Assembly: GCF_051401765.1 (NCBI RefSeq)
Contig: NW_027480565.1
Span: forward strand, 1-64,000
Direction: 5' to 3'
Source of the DNA: Calliopsis andreniformis
Taxonomy: Eukaryota; Arthropoda; Insecta; Hymenoptera; Andrenidae
DNA length: 64,000 nt
The notes under the pieces are model-generated. The model was not told where the DNA came from and made no database searches. It saw only the letters and a list, made by a program, of their open reading frames with translations. Position 1 is the stretch's first letter. Each line of letters opens with the position of its first letter. A program made the translations under genes and the position numbers. Positions 29,967-45,279 of the stretch are shown here, piece after piece.

Positions 29967-32900
29967 GGAAATAATCGTAATAATCATTATAATAGTCATA
30001 ATAGCCATAAAAATCACAATAGCCATAATAATCAGAATGGTGATCATAATAATCATACTAACAACCATAAGGATCATAGTGATCATCATAATAACTACAA
30101 TAATCATGATAATAGTAATTGTAATGTTTATAAGCTTAGCAATAATCACAATAATCAGAGTAACCATAATAATCTTAATGATGATCTTAATATCCATGAT
30201 AATTTTACCAAGACACGTAATAATCATATTAAACATAATAATAACCATAATAGGTCCGGAAATAATCATAATATACTTTATACTAGCCATAACAACAATA
30301 ATAGTCATAATAGCCATAATAATCATAATAGTCGTAATAATAACCATAATGAACTTGGAAATAATCGTAATAATCATTACAATAGCCATAATAGCCATAA
30401 AAATCACAATAGCCATAATAATCTGAATGGTGATCATAATAATCATACTAACAACCATAATGATCATAGTAATCATCATAATAAACAGAATAGTCATGGA
30501 AATAATCTTAATAATCATGATTATTAACGTAAGTACCATAATCATCGTAATAACCATAAAGATCTTAATGATGACCATAATATTTATCATAATTCTACTA
30601 AGACATATAATAATCAGAGTAATCATAATAATAAACATAATAAGCTTTGAAATAATCATAATAACCTTTATACTAGCCATAATAACCATAATAATCATAA
30701 TAACTAGAATAATCATAATAGTCATAATAATCGCAATAACCATAATGATCTTAATGATGATCATGATATTCATCATAATTATACCAAGATCCATAATAAG
30801 CATAGTAACCATAATAGTAAACATAATAAGCTTTGAAATAATCATAATAACCGTTATACTAGCCATAGTAACCATAATAATCATAATAACCATAATAATC
30901 ATAATAATTATAGTAATAACCATAATAAGCTTTGAAATAATCATAATAACCGTTATACTAGCCATAGTAACCATAATAATCATAATAACTATAATAATAA
31001 TAATAGTGATAATAATAACCGTAATAAACTTGGAAATAATCATATTTATCATTATAATAGCAACAATAACCATAAAAACCGTAATAGCCATAATAATCTG
31101 AATGTTGATCCTAATAATCATACTAACAACCATAATAATCATAGTGATCATCATAATAACTACAATAATCATAATAATCGTAATTGTAATGTTAATAAGC
31201 ATAGCAATAATCACAATAATCATAGTAACCATAATAATCTTAATGATGATCATAATATCCATGATAATTATACCAAGATCCGTAATAATCATAATAATCA
31301 TAATAATAACCATAATGGGTTCGGAAATAACCATAATATACATCATACTAGCCATATCAACAATAATAGTCATAATAGCCATAATAATCATAATAATCGT
31401 AATAATAACAATCATGAACTTGGTAATAATCGTAATAATTATTATAATAGTCATAATAGCCATAAAAATCACAATAGCCAGAATAATCAGAATGGTGATC
31501 ATAATAATCATACTAGCAACCATAATGATCATGGTAATCATCATAATAAACAGAATAGTCATGGAAATAATCTTAATAACCATTATTATTAACGTAATAA
31601 CCATAATCATCGTAATAACCATAATGATCTTAATGATGACCATAATATTCATCATAATTATACCTAGACATATAATAATCAGAGTAATCATGATAATAAA
31701 CATAATAAGCTTTGAAATAATCATAATAACCTTTATACTAGCCATAATAACCATAATAATCATAATAACTACAATAATCATAATAGTCAAAATAATCGCA
31801 ATAACCATAATGATCTTAATGATGATCATGATATTCATCACAATTATACCAAGACCCATAATAATCATAGTAACCATAATAATAAACATAATAAGTTTTG
31901 AAATAATCATAATAACCGCTATACTAGCCATAGAAACCATAATAATCATAATAACCATAATAACCATAATAATTATAGTAATAACCATAATAAGCTTGGA
32001 AATAATCATAACAAGCATTATACTAGCCATAATAATCATAATAACTATAATAATCATACTAGTCATAATAATACCCATAATAAACTTGGAAATAATCATA
32101 TTTATCATTATAATAGCAATAATAACCATAAAGATCATAATAGCCATAATAATCTGAATGTTGATCATAATCATCATACTAACAGCCATAATAATCATAG
32201 TGATCATCATAATAACCACAATAATGCTAATAAACTTAATTGTAATGTTAATAAGCATAGCAATAATCACAATAATCATAGAAACCATAATAATCTTAAT
32301 GATGATCATAATATCCATGATAATTATACCAAGATCCGTAATAATCATAATAATCATAATAATAACCATAATAGGTTCGGAAATAGTCATAATATACATT
32401 ATACTAGCCCTAACAACTATAATAGTCATAATAGCCATAATAATCATAATAGTCGTAATAATAACAATAATGAACTTGGAAATAATCGTAATAATCATTA
32501 TAATAGCCATAATAGCCATAAAAATCACAATCGCCATAATAATCTGAAAGGTGATCATAATAATCTTACTAACAACCATAATGATCATAGTAATCATCAT
32601 AATAAACAGAATAGTCATGGAAATAATCTTAATAATCATTATGATTATCGTAATAACCATAATCATCGTAATAACCATAATGATCTTAATGATGACCATA
32701 ATATTCATCACAATTATACCAAGATCCATAATAATCATAGTAACCGTAATAATAAACATAATAAGCTTTGAAATAATCATAATAACCTTAATACTAGCCA
32801 TAATATCCATAATAATCATAATAACTAGAGTAATCTTAATAGTCATAATAATAGCAATAACCATAATGATCTTAATGATGACCATTATATTCATCATAAT

Positions 32901-33542
32901 TATACCAAGATCCATAATAATCATAGTAACCATAATAATAAACATAATAAGCTTTGAAAGAATCATAATAACCGTTATACTAGCCATAGTAGCCATAATA
33001 ATCATGATAACCATACTCCTCATAATAATTATAATAATAACCATAATAAGCTTGGAAATAATCATAATAAGCATTATACTAGCCATAATAATCATAATAA
33101 TCATAATAACTATAATAATCATAATAGTCATAATAATAACCATAATAAACTTGGAAATATTCATATTTATCATTATAATAGCAATAATAACCATAAAAAT
33201 CATAATAGCCATAATAATCTGAATGTTGATCCTAATAATCATACGAACAACCATAATAATCATAGTGATCATCATAATAACTACAATAATCAGAATAATC
33301 GTAATTGTAATGTTAATAAGCATAGCAATAATCACAATAATCATAGTAACCATAATAATCTTAATGATGATCATAATATTCATGATAATTACATCAAGAT
33401 CCGTAATAATCATAATAATCATAATAATAACCATAATGGGTTCGGAAATAATCATAATATACATTGTACTTGCCATAACAACCATAATAGTCATAATAGC
33501 CATAATAATCATAATAGTCGTAATAATAACAATAATGAACTA
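29967..33542. repeat. Tandem block F1, 3576 bp
   Basis: Several monomers are followed head to tail by a second copy at 33543-37118. The type 2 monomers at 30427 and 34003, the type 1 monomers at 31102 and 34678 and those at 33223 and 36799 all correspond at exactly 3576 bp. Shared rare words include AACCATAAGGATC, ATGTTTATAAGC, ATTTTACCAAGAC, GTAAGTACC and GGTCCGGAAAT. Differences are about one per line or fewer (for example GATAATAGTAATTG against GATAATCGTAATTG). Confidence 0.9.
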
Positions 33543-36500
33543 GGAAATAATCGTAATAATCATTATAATAGTCATAATAGCCTTAAAAATCACAATAGCC
33601 ATAATAATCAGAATGGTGATCATAATAATCATACTAACAACCATAAGGATCATAGTGATCATCATAATAACTACAATAATCATGATAATCGTAATTGTAA
33701 TGTTTATAAGCTTAGCAATAATCACAATAATCAGAGTAACCATAATAATCTTAATGATGATCTTAATATCCATGATAATTTTACCAAGACCCGTAATAAT
33801 CATATTAAACATAATAATAACCATAATAGGTCCGGAAATAATCATAATATACTTTATACTAGCCATAACAACAATAATAGTCATAATAGCCATAATAATC
33901 ATAATAGTCGTAATAATAACCATAATGAACTTGGAAATAATCGTAATAACCATTACAATAGCCATAATAGCCATAAAAATCACAATAGCCATAATAATCT
34001 GAATGGTGATCATAATAATCATACTAACAACCATAATGATCATAGTAATCATCATAATAAACAGAATAGTCATGGAAATAATCTTAATAATCATGATTAT
34101 TAACGTAAGTACCATAATCATCGTAATAACCATAAAGATCTTAATGATGACCATAATATTTATCATAATTCTACTAAGACATATAATAATCAGAGTAATC
34201 ATAATAATAAACATAATAAGCTTTGAAATAATCATAATAACCTTTATACTAGCCATAATAACCATAATAATCATAATAACTAGAATAATCATAATAGTCA
34301 TAATAATCGCAATAACCATAATGATCTTAATGATGATCATGATATTCATCATAATTATACCAAGATCCATAATAAGCATAGTAACCATAATAGTAAACAT
34401 AATAAGCTTTGAAATAATCATAATAACCGTTATACTAGCCATAGTAACCATAATAATCATAATAACCATAATAATCATAATAATTATAGTAATAACCATA
34501 ATAAGCTTTGAAATAATCATAATAACCGTTATACTAGCCATAGTAACCATAATAATCATAATAACTATAATAATAATAATAGTGATAATAATAACCGTAA
34601 TAAACTTGGAAATAATCATATTTATCATTATAATAGCAACAATAACCATAAAAACCGTAATAGCCATAATAATCTGAATGTTGATCCTAATAATCATACT
34701 AACAACCATAATAATCATAGTGATCATCATAATAACTACAATAATCATAATAATCGTAATTGTAATGTTAATAAGCATAGCAATAATCACAATAATCATA
34801 GTAACCATAATAATCTTAATGATGATCATAATATCCATGATAATTATACCAAGATCCGTAATAATCATAATAATCATAATAATAACCATAATGGGTTCGG
34901 AAATAACCATAATATACATCATACTAGCCATATCAACAATAATAGTCATAATAGCCATAATAATCATAATAATCGTAATAATAACAATCATGAACTTGGT
35001 AATAATCGTAATAATTATTACAATAGTCATAATAGCCATAAAAATCACAATAGCCAGAATAATCAGAATGGTGATCATAATAATCATACTAGCAACCATA
35101 ATGATCATGGTAATCATCATAATAAACAGAATAGTCATGGAAATAATCTTAATAACAATTATTATTAACGTAATAACCATAATCATCGTAATAACCATAA
35201 TGATCTTAATGATGACCATAATATTCATCATAATTATACCTAGACATATAATAATCAGAGTAATCATGATAATAAACATAATAAGCTTTGAAATAATCAT
35301 AATAACCTTTATACTAGCCATAATAACCATAATAATCATAATAACTACAATAATCATAATAGTCATAATAATCGCAATAACCATAATGATCTTAATGATG
35401 ATCATGATATTCATCACAATTATACCAAGACCCATAATAATCATAGTAACCATAATAATAAACATAATAAGTTTTGAAATAATCATAATAACCGCTATAC
35501 TAGCCATAGTAACCATGATAATCATAATAACCATAATAAAAATAATAATTATAGTAATAACCATAATAAGCTTGGAAATAATCATAACAAGCATTATACT
35601 AGCCATAATAATCATAATAACTATAATAATCATACTAGTCATAATAATACCCATAATAAACTTGGAAATAATCATATTTATCATTATAATAGCAATAATA
35701 ACCATAAAGATCATAATAGCCATAATAATCTGAATGTTGATCATAATCATCATACTAACAGCCATAATAATCATAGTGATCATCATAATAACTACAATAA
35801 TGATAATAATCGTAATTGTAATGTTAATAAGCATAGCAATAATCACAATAATCATAGAAACCATAATAATCTTAATGATGATCATAATATCCATGATAAT
35901 TATACCAAGATCCGTAATAATCATAATAATCATAATAATAACCATAATAGGTTCGGAAATAATCATAATATACATTATACTAACCCTAACAACTATAATA
36001 GTCATAATAGCCATAATAATCATAATAGTCGTAATAATAACAATAATGAACTTGGAAATAGTCGTAATAATCATTATAATAGCCATAATAGCCATAAAAA
36101 TCACAATCGCCATAATAATCTGAAAGGTGATCATAATAATCTTACTAACAACCATAATGATCATAGTAATCATCATAATAAACAGAATAGTCATGGAAAT
36201 AATCTTAATAATCATTATGATTATCGTAATAACCATAATCATCGTAATAACCATAATGATCTTAATGATGACCATAATATTCATCACAATTATACCAAGA
36301 TCCATAATAATCATAGTAACCGTAATAATAAACATAATAAGCTTTGAAATAATCATAATAACCTTAATACTAGCCATAATATCCATAATAATCATAATAA
36401 CTAGAGTAATCATAATAGTCATAATAATAGCAATAACCATAATGATCTTAATGATGACCATTATATTCATCATAATTATACCAAGATCCATAATAATCAT

Positions 36501-37118
36501 AGTAACCATAATAATAAACATAATAAGCTTTGAAAGAATCATAATAACCGTTATACTAGCCATAGTAGCCATAATAATCATGATAACCATACTCCTCATA
36601 ATAATTATAATAATAACCAAAATAAGCTTGGAAATAATCATAATAAGCATTATACTAGCCATAATAATCATAATAATCATAATAACTATAATAATCATAA
36701 TAGTCATAATAATAACCATAATAAACTTGGAAATATTCATATTTATCATTATAATAGCAATAATAACCATAAAAATCATAATAGCCATAATTATCTGAAT
36801 GTTGATCCTAATAATCATACGAACAACCATAATAATCATAGTGATCATCATAATAACTACAATAATCATAATAATCGTAATTGTAATGTTAATAAGCATA
36901 GCAATAATCACAATAATCATAGTAACCATAATAATCTTAATGATGATCATAATATTCATTATAATTACATCAAGATCCGTAGTAATCATAATAATCATAA
37001 TAATAACCATAATGGGTTCGGAAATAATCATAATATACATTGTACTAGCCATAACAACCATAATAGTCATAATAGCCATAATAATCATAATAGTCGTAAT
37101 AATAACAATAATGAACTA
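33543..37118. repeat. Tandem block F2, 3576 bp
   Basis: Second copy of the preceding block. It starts and ends at GAACTAGG marker words (33540 and 37116). It carries a 9-mer change AAAATAATAATTATAG near 35539 where F1 has an ordinary 9-mer, without altering length. The high similarity implies a duplication recent relative to the monomer divergence. Confidence 0.9.
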
Positions 37119-40100
37119 GGAAATAATCGTAATAATCATTATAATAGTCATAATAGCCTTAAAAATCACAATAGCCATAATAATCAGAATGGTGATCATA
37201 GTAATCATACTAACAACCATAATGATCATAGTAATCATCATAATAAACAGAATAGTCATGGGAATAATCTTAATAATCGTTATTATTAACGTAATAACCA
37301 TAATCACCTTAATAACCATAATGATCTCAATGATGACCATAATATTCATCATAATTATACTAAGACAAATAATAATCAGAGTAATCATAATAATAAACAT
37401 AATAAGCTTTGAAATAATCATAATAACATTTATACTAGCCATAATAACCATAATAATCATAATAACTAGAATAATCATAATAGTCATAATAATCGCAATA
37501 ACCATAATGATCTTAATGATGATCATGATATTCATCATAATTATACCAAGATCCATAATCAGCATAGTAACCATAATAATAAACATAATAAGCTTTGAAA
37601 TAATCATAATAACCGGTATACTAGCCATAGTAACCATAATAATCATAATAACTCTAATAATCATAATAGTGATAATAATAACCGTAATAAACTTGGAAAT
37701 AATCATATTTATCATTATAATAGCAATAATAACCATAAAAATCATGATAGACATAATAATCTGAATGTTGATCCTAATAATCATACTAACAACCATAATA
37801 ACCATAGTGATCATCATAATAACTACAATAATCATAATAATCGTAATTGTAATGTTAATACGCATAGCAATAATCACAATAATCATAGTAACCATAATAA
37901 TCTTAATGATGATCATAATATCCATGATAATTATACCAAGATCCGTAATAATCATAATAATCATAAAAATAACCGTAATGGGTTCGGAAATAATCATAAT
38001 ATGCATTATACTAGCCATATCAACCATAATAGTCATAATAGCCCTAATAATCATAATAGTCGTAATAATAACAATAATGAACTTGGAAGTAACCGTAATA
38101 ATCATTATAATACTCATAATAGCCATAAAAATCACAATAGCCATAATAATCAGAATGGTGATCATAATAATCATTCTAACAACCATAATGATCATAGTGA
38201 TCATCATAATAACTACAATAATCATAATAATCGTAATTGTAATGTTAATAAGCATAGCAATAATCACAATAATCATAGAAACCATAATAATCTTAATGAT
38301 GATCATAATATCCATGATAATTATACCAAGATCCGTAATAATCATAATAATCATAATAATAACCATAACAGGTTCGGAAATAATCATAATATACATTATA
38401 CTACCCCTAACGACTATAATAGTCATAATAGCCATAATAATCATAATAGTCGTAATAATAACAATAATGAACCTGGAAATAATCGTAATAATCATTACAA
38501 TAGTCATAATAGCCATAAAAATCACAATTGCCATAATAATCTGAATGGTGATCATAATAATCATACTAACAACCATAATGATCATAGTAATAATCATAAT
38601 AAACAGAATAGTCATGGAAATAATCTTAATAATCATTATTATTAACGTAATAACCATAATCATCGTAATAACCATAATGATCTTAATGATGACCATAATA
38701 TTCATCATAATTATACCAAGATCCATAATAATCATAGTAACCGTAATAATGAACATAATAAGCTTTGAAATAATCATAATAACCTTAATACTGGCCATAA
38801 TAACCATAATAATCATGATAACTAGAGTAATCATAATAGTCATAATAATCGCAATAACCATAATGATCTTAATGATGATCATTATATTCATCATAATTAT
38901 ACCAAGATCCATAATAATCATAGTAACCATAATAATAAACATAATAAGCTTTGAAAGAATCATAATAACCGTTATACTAGCCATAGTAGCCATAATAATC
39001 ATAATAACCATACTCATCATAATAATTATAATAATAACCATAATAAGCTTGGAAATAATCATAATAAGCATTATACTAGCCATAATAATCATAATAATCA
39101 TAATAACTATAATAATCATAATAGTCATAATAATAACCATAATAAACTTGGAAATATTCATATTTATCATTATAATAGCAATAATAACCATAAAAATCAT
39201 AATAGCCATAATAATCTCAATGTTGATCATAATCATCATACTAACAGCCATAATAATCATAGTGATCATCATAATAAATACAATAATGATAATAATCGTA
39301 ATTGTAATGTTAATAAGCATAGCAATAATGACAATAATCATAGAAACCATAATAATCTTAATGGTGATCATAATATCCATGATAATTATACCAAGATCCG
39401 TAATAACCATAATAATCATAATAATAACCATAATAGGTTCGGAAATAATCATAATATACACTATACTACCCCTAACAACTATAATAGTCATAATAGCCAT
39501 AATAATCATAATAGTCGTAATAATAACAATAATGAACTTGGAAGTAATCGTAATAATCATTATAATAGACATAATAGCCATAAAAATCACAATAGCCATA
39601 ATAATCTGAAAGGTGATCATAATAATCATACTAACAACCATAATGATCATAGTAATCATCATAATAAACAGAATAGTCATGGAAATAATCTTAATAATCA
39701 TTATGATTATCGTAATAACCATAATCATCGTAATAACCATAATGATCTTAATGATGACCATAATATTCATCATAATTATACTAAGACAAATAATAATCAG
39801 AGTAATCATAATAATAAACATAATAAGCTTTGAAATAATCACAATAACCGTTATACTAGCCATAGTAACCATAATAATCATAATAACTATAATAATCATA
39901 ATAGTCATAATAATAACCGTAATAAACTTGGAAATAATCATATTTATCAGTATAATTGTAATAATAACCATAAAAATCATAATAGCCATAATAATCTGAA
40001 TGTTGATCCTAATAATCATACTAACAACCATAATAATTATAGTGATCATCACAATAACTACAATAATCATAATAATCGTAATTGTAATGTTAATAAGCAT

Positions 40101-40389
40101 AGCAATAATCACAATATTCAGAGTAACCATAATAATCTTAATGATGATCATAATATCCATGATAATTATACCAAGATCCGTAATAATCATAATAATCATA
40201 ATAATAACCCTAATGTGTTCGGAAATAATCATAATATACATTATACTTGCCATAACAACCATAATAGTCATAATAGCCATAATAATCATAATAGTCGCAA
40301 TAATAACAATAATGAACTTGGAAATAATCGTAATAATCATTATAATAGTCATAATAGCCATAAAAATCACAATAGCCATAATAATCAGA
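37119..40389. repeat. Array segment between block families, 3.3 kb
   Basis: The order is a 576-bp type 2 (37189), type 1 (37765), a 390-bp monomer with a type 2 head and type 1 body but AAGCATAGC (38155), an expanded type 2 (38545), a type 1 monomer near 39220, a 387-bp type 2 (39613) and type 1 (40000). The 38545 monomer resembles the one at 44215 (offset 5670). No gene is supported. Confidence 0.75.
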
Positions 40390-42356
40390 ATGGTGATCAT
40401 AATAATCATACTAACAACCATAATGATCATAGTGATCATCATAATAACTACAATAATCATAATAATCGTAATTGTAATGTTAATAAGCTTAGCAATAATC
40501 ACAATAATCATAGTAACCGTAATAATCTTAATGATGATCATAATATTCATGGTAATTACATCAAGATCCGTAATAATCATAATAATCATAATAATAACCA
40601 TAATGGGTTTGGAAATAATCATAATATGCATTATACTAGCCATAACAACCATAATAGTCATAATAGCCATAATAATCATAATAGTCGTAGTAATAACAAT
40701 AATGAACCTGGAAATAATCGTAATAATCATTACAATAGTCATAATAACCATAAAAATCACAATAGCCATAATAATCTCAATGTTGATCCTAATAGTCATA
40801 CCGACAGCCATAATAATCATAGTGATCATCATAATAACTACAATAATCATAATAATCGTAATTGTAATGTTAATAAGCATAGCAATAATCACAATAATCA
40901 TAGAAACCATAATAATCTTAATGATGATCATAATATCCATGATAATTATACCAAGATCCGTAATAATCATAATAATCATAATAATAACCATAATAGGTTC
41001 GGAAATAATCATAATATACATTATACTAGCCATAACAACCATAATAGTCATAATAGCCATAATAATCGTAATAGTCGTAGTAATAACAATAATGAACCTG
41101 GAAATAATCGTAATAATCATTACAATAGTCATAATAGCCATAAAAATCACAATAGCCATAATAATCTGAATGGTGATCATAATAATCATACTAACAACCA
41201 TAATGATCATAGTAATCATCATAATAAACAGAATAGTCATGGAAATAATCTTAGTAATCGTTATTATTAACGTAATAACCATAATCACCTTAATAACCGT
41301 AATGATCTCAATGATGACCATAATATTCATCATAATCATACTAAGACAAGTAATAATCAGAGTAATCATAATAATAAACATAATAAGATTTGAAATAATC
41401 ATAATAACCTTTATACTAGCCATAATAACCATAATAATCATAATAACTAGAATAATCATAATAGTCATAATAATCGGATTAACCATAATGATCTTAATGA
41501 TGATCATGATATTCATCATAATTATACCAAGATCCATAATAAGCATAGTAACCATAATAATAAACATAATAAGCTTTGAAATAATCATAATAACCGTTAT
41601 ACTAGCCATAGTAACCATAATAATCATAATAACCATAATAGTCATAATAACCATAATAGTCATAATAATTATAGTAATAACCATAATAAGCTTTGAAATA
41701 ATCATAATAACTGTTATACTAGCCATAGTAACCATAATAATCATAATAACTATAATAATCATAATAGTGATAATAATAACCGTAATAAACTTGGAAATAA
41801 TCATATTTATCATTATAATAGCAATAATAACCATAAAAATCATAATAGCCATAATAATCTGAATGTTGATCATAATAATCATACTTACAACCATAATAAT
41901 CATAGTGATCATCATAATAACTACAATAATCACAATAATCGTAATTGTAATGTTAATAAGCATAGCAATAATCACAATAATCATAGTAACCATAATAATC
42001 TTAATGATGATCATAATATCCATGATAATTATACCAAGATCCGTAATAATCATAATAATCATAATAATAACCCTAATGTGTTCGGAAATAATCATAATAT
42101 ACATTATACTTGCCATAACAACCATAATAGTCATAATAGCTATAATAATCATAATAGTCGTAATAATATCAATAATGAACTTGGAAATAATGGTAATAAT
42201 CATTATAATAGTCATAATAGCCATAAAAATCACAATAGCCATAATAATCAGAATGGTGATCATAATAATCATACTAGCAACCATAATGATCATAGTAATC
42301 ATCATAATAAACAGAATAGTCATGGAAATAATCTTAATAATCATTATTATTAACGT
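40390..42356. repeat. Block G1 (offset 4890 from G2)
   Basis: A chimaeric monomer (40390), type 1 (40780), a 693-bp type 2 (41170) and type 1 (41863) recur at 45280, 45670, 46060 and 46753. The 693-bp type 2 monomer has an extra short duplication ACCATAATAGTCATAAT written twice near 41640 and 46530. Similarity stops at about 42356/47246, where this copy continues with CATAATCATCG and the other with CATAATGATC. Confidence 0.82.
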
Positions 42357-45279
42357 AATAACCATAATCATCGTAATAACCATAATGATCTTAATGATGA
42401 CCATAATATTCATCATAATTCTACCAAGATCCATAATAATCATAGTAACCATAATAATAAACATAATAAGCTTTGAAAGAATCATAATAACAGTTATACT
42501 AGCCATAGTAGCCATAATAATCATAATAACCATACTCATCATAATAATTATAATAATAACCATAGTAAGCTTGGAAATAATCATAATAAGCATTATACTA
42601 GCCATAATAATCATAATAATCATAATAACTATAATAATCATAATAGTCATAATAATAACCATAATAAACTTGGAAATATTCATATTTATCATTATAATAG
42701 CAATAATAACCATAAAAATCATAATAGCCATAATAATCTCAATGTTGATCATAATCATCATACTAACAGCCATAATAATCATAGTGATCATCATAATAAA
42801 TACAATAATGATAATAATCGTAATTGTAATGTTAATAAGCATAGCAATAATGACAATAATCATAGAAACCATAATAATCTTAATGGTGATCATAATATCC
42901 ATGATAATTATACCAAGATCCGTAATAATCATAATAATCATAATAATAACCATAATAGGTTCGGAAATAATCATAAGATACACTATACTACCCCTAACAA
43001 CTATAATAGTCATAATAGCCATAATAATCATAATAGTCGTAATAATAACAATAATGAACTTGGAAGTAATCGTAATAATCATTATAATAGACATAATAGC
43101 CATAAAAATCACAATAGCCATAATAATCTGAAAGGTGATCATAATAATCATACTAACAACCATAATGATCATAGTAATCATCATAATAAACAGAATAGTC
43201 ATGGAAATAATCTTAATAATCATTATGATTATCGTAATAACCATAATCATCGTAATAACCATAATGATCTTAATGATGACCATAATATTCATCATAATTA
43301 TACTAAGACAAATAATAATCAGAGTAATCATAATAATAAACATAACAAGATTTGAAATAATCATAATAACCTTTATACTAACCATAATAACCATAATAAT
43401 CATAATAACTAGAATAATCATAATAGTCATAATAATCGGATTAACCATAATGATCTTAATGATGATCATGATATTCATCATAATTATACCAAGATCCATA
43501 ATAAGCATAGTAACCATAATAATAAACATAATAAGCTTTGAAATAATCATAATAACCGTTATACTAGCCATAGTAACCATAATAATCATAATAACCATAA
43601 TAGTCATAATAACCATAATAGTCATAATAATTATAGTAATAACCATAATAAGCTTTGAAATAATCATAATAACTGTTATACTAGCCATAGTAACCATAAT
43701 AATCATAATATCTATAATAATCATAATAGTGATAATAATAACCGTAATAAACTTGGAAATAATCATATTTATCATTATAATAGCAATAATAACCATAAAA
43801 ATCATAATAGCCATAATAATCTGAATGTTGATCCTAATAATCATACTTACAACCATAATAATCATAGTGATCATCATAATAACTACAATAATCATAATAA
43901 TCGTAATTGTAATGTTAATAAGCATAGCAATAATCACAATAATCATAGTAACCATAATAATCTTAATGATGATCATAATATCCATGATAATTATACCAAG
44001 ATCCGTAATAATCATAATAATCATAATAATAACCCTAATGTGTCCGGAAATAATCATAATATACATTATACTTGCCATAACAACCATAATAGTCATAATA
44101 GCCATAATAATCATAATAGTCGTAATAATATCAATAATGAACTTGGAAATAATGGTAATAATCATTATAATAGTCATAATAGCCATAAAAATCACAATAG
44201 CCATAATAATCAGAATGGTGATCATAATAATCATACTAGCAACCATAATGATCATAGTAATCATCATAATAAACAGAATAGTCATGGAAATAATCTTAAT
44301 AATCATTATTATTAACGTAATAACCATAATCATCGTAATAACCATAATGATCTTAATGATGACCATAATATTCATCATAATTATACCAAGATCCATAATA
44401 ATCATAGTAACCGTAATAATGAACATAATAAGCTTTGAAATAATCATAATAACCTTAATACTAGCCATAATAACCATAATAATCATAATAACTAGAGTAA
44501 TCATAATAGTCATAATAATCGCAATAACCATAATGATCTTAATGATGATCATTATATTCATCATAATTATACCAAGATCCATAATAATCATAGTAACCAT
44601 AATAATAAACATAATAAGCTTTGAAAGAATCATAATAACCGTTATACTAGCCATAGTAGCCATAAAAATCATAATAACCATACTCATCATAATAATTATA
44701 ATAATAACCATAATAAGCTTGGAAATAATCATAATAAGCATTATACTAGCCATAATAATCATAATAATCATAATAACTATAATAATCATAATAGTCATAA
44801 TAATAACCATAATAAACTTGGAAATATTCATATTTATCATTATAATAGCAATAATAACCATAAAAATCATAATAGCCATAATAATCTCAATGTTGATCAT
44901 AATCATCATACTAACAGCCATAATAATCATAGTGATCATCATAATAAATACAATAATGATAATAATCGTAATTGTAATGTTAATAAGCATAGCAATAATC
45001 ACAATAATCATAGTAACCATAATAATCTTAATGATGATCATAATATCCATGATAATTATACCAAGATCCGTAATAATCATAATAATCATAAAAATAACCA
45101 TAATGGGTTCGGAAATAATCATAATATGCATTATACTAGCCATATCAACCATAATAGTCATAATAGCCCTAATAATCATAATAGTCGTAATAATAACAAT
45201 AATGAACTTGGAAGTAACCGTAATAATCATTATAATACTCATAATATCCATAAAAATCACAATAGCCATAATAATCAGA
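42357..45279. repeat. Array segment between G1 and G2
   Basis: This holds type 2 and type 1 monomers and a partial repeat of 41863-42350 at 43825-44310 (offset 1962). The 690-bp type 2 monomer at 43135 carries the same doubled ACCATAATAGTCATAAT word as its relatives at 41170 and 46060, so it is a third member of that family. Confidence 0.75.
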
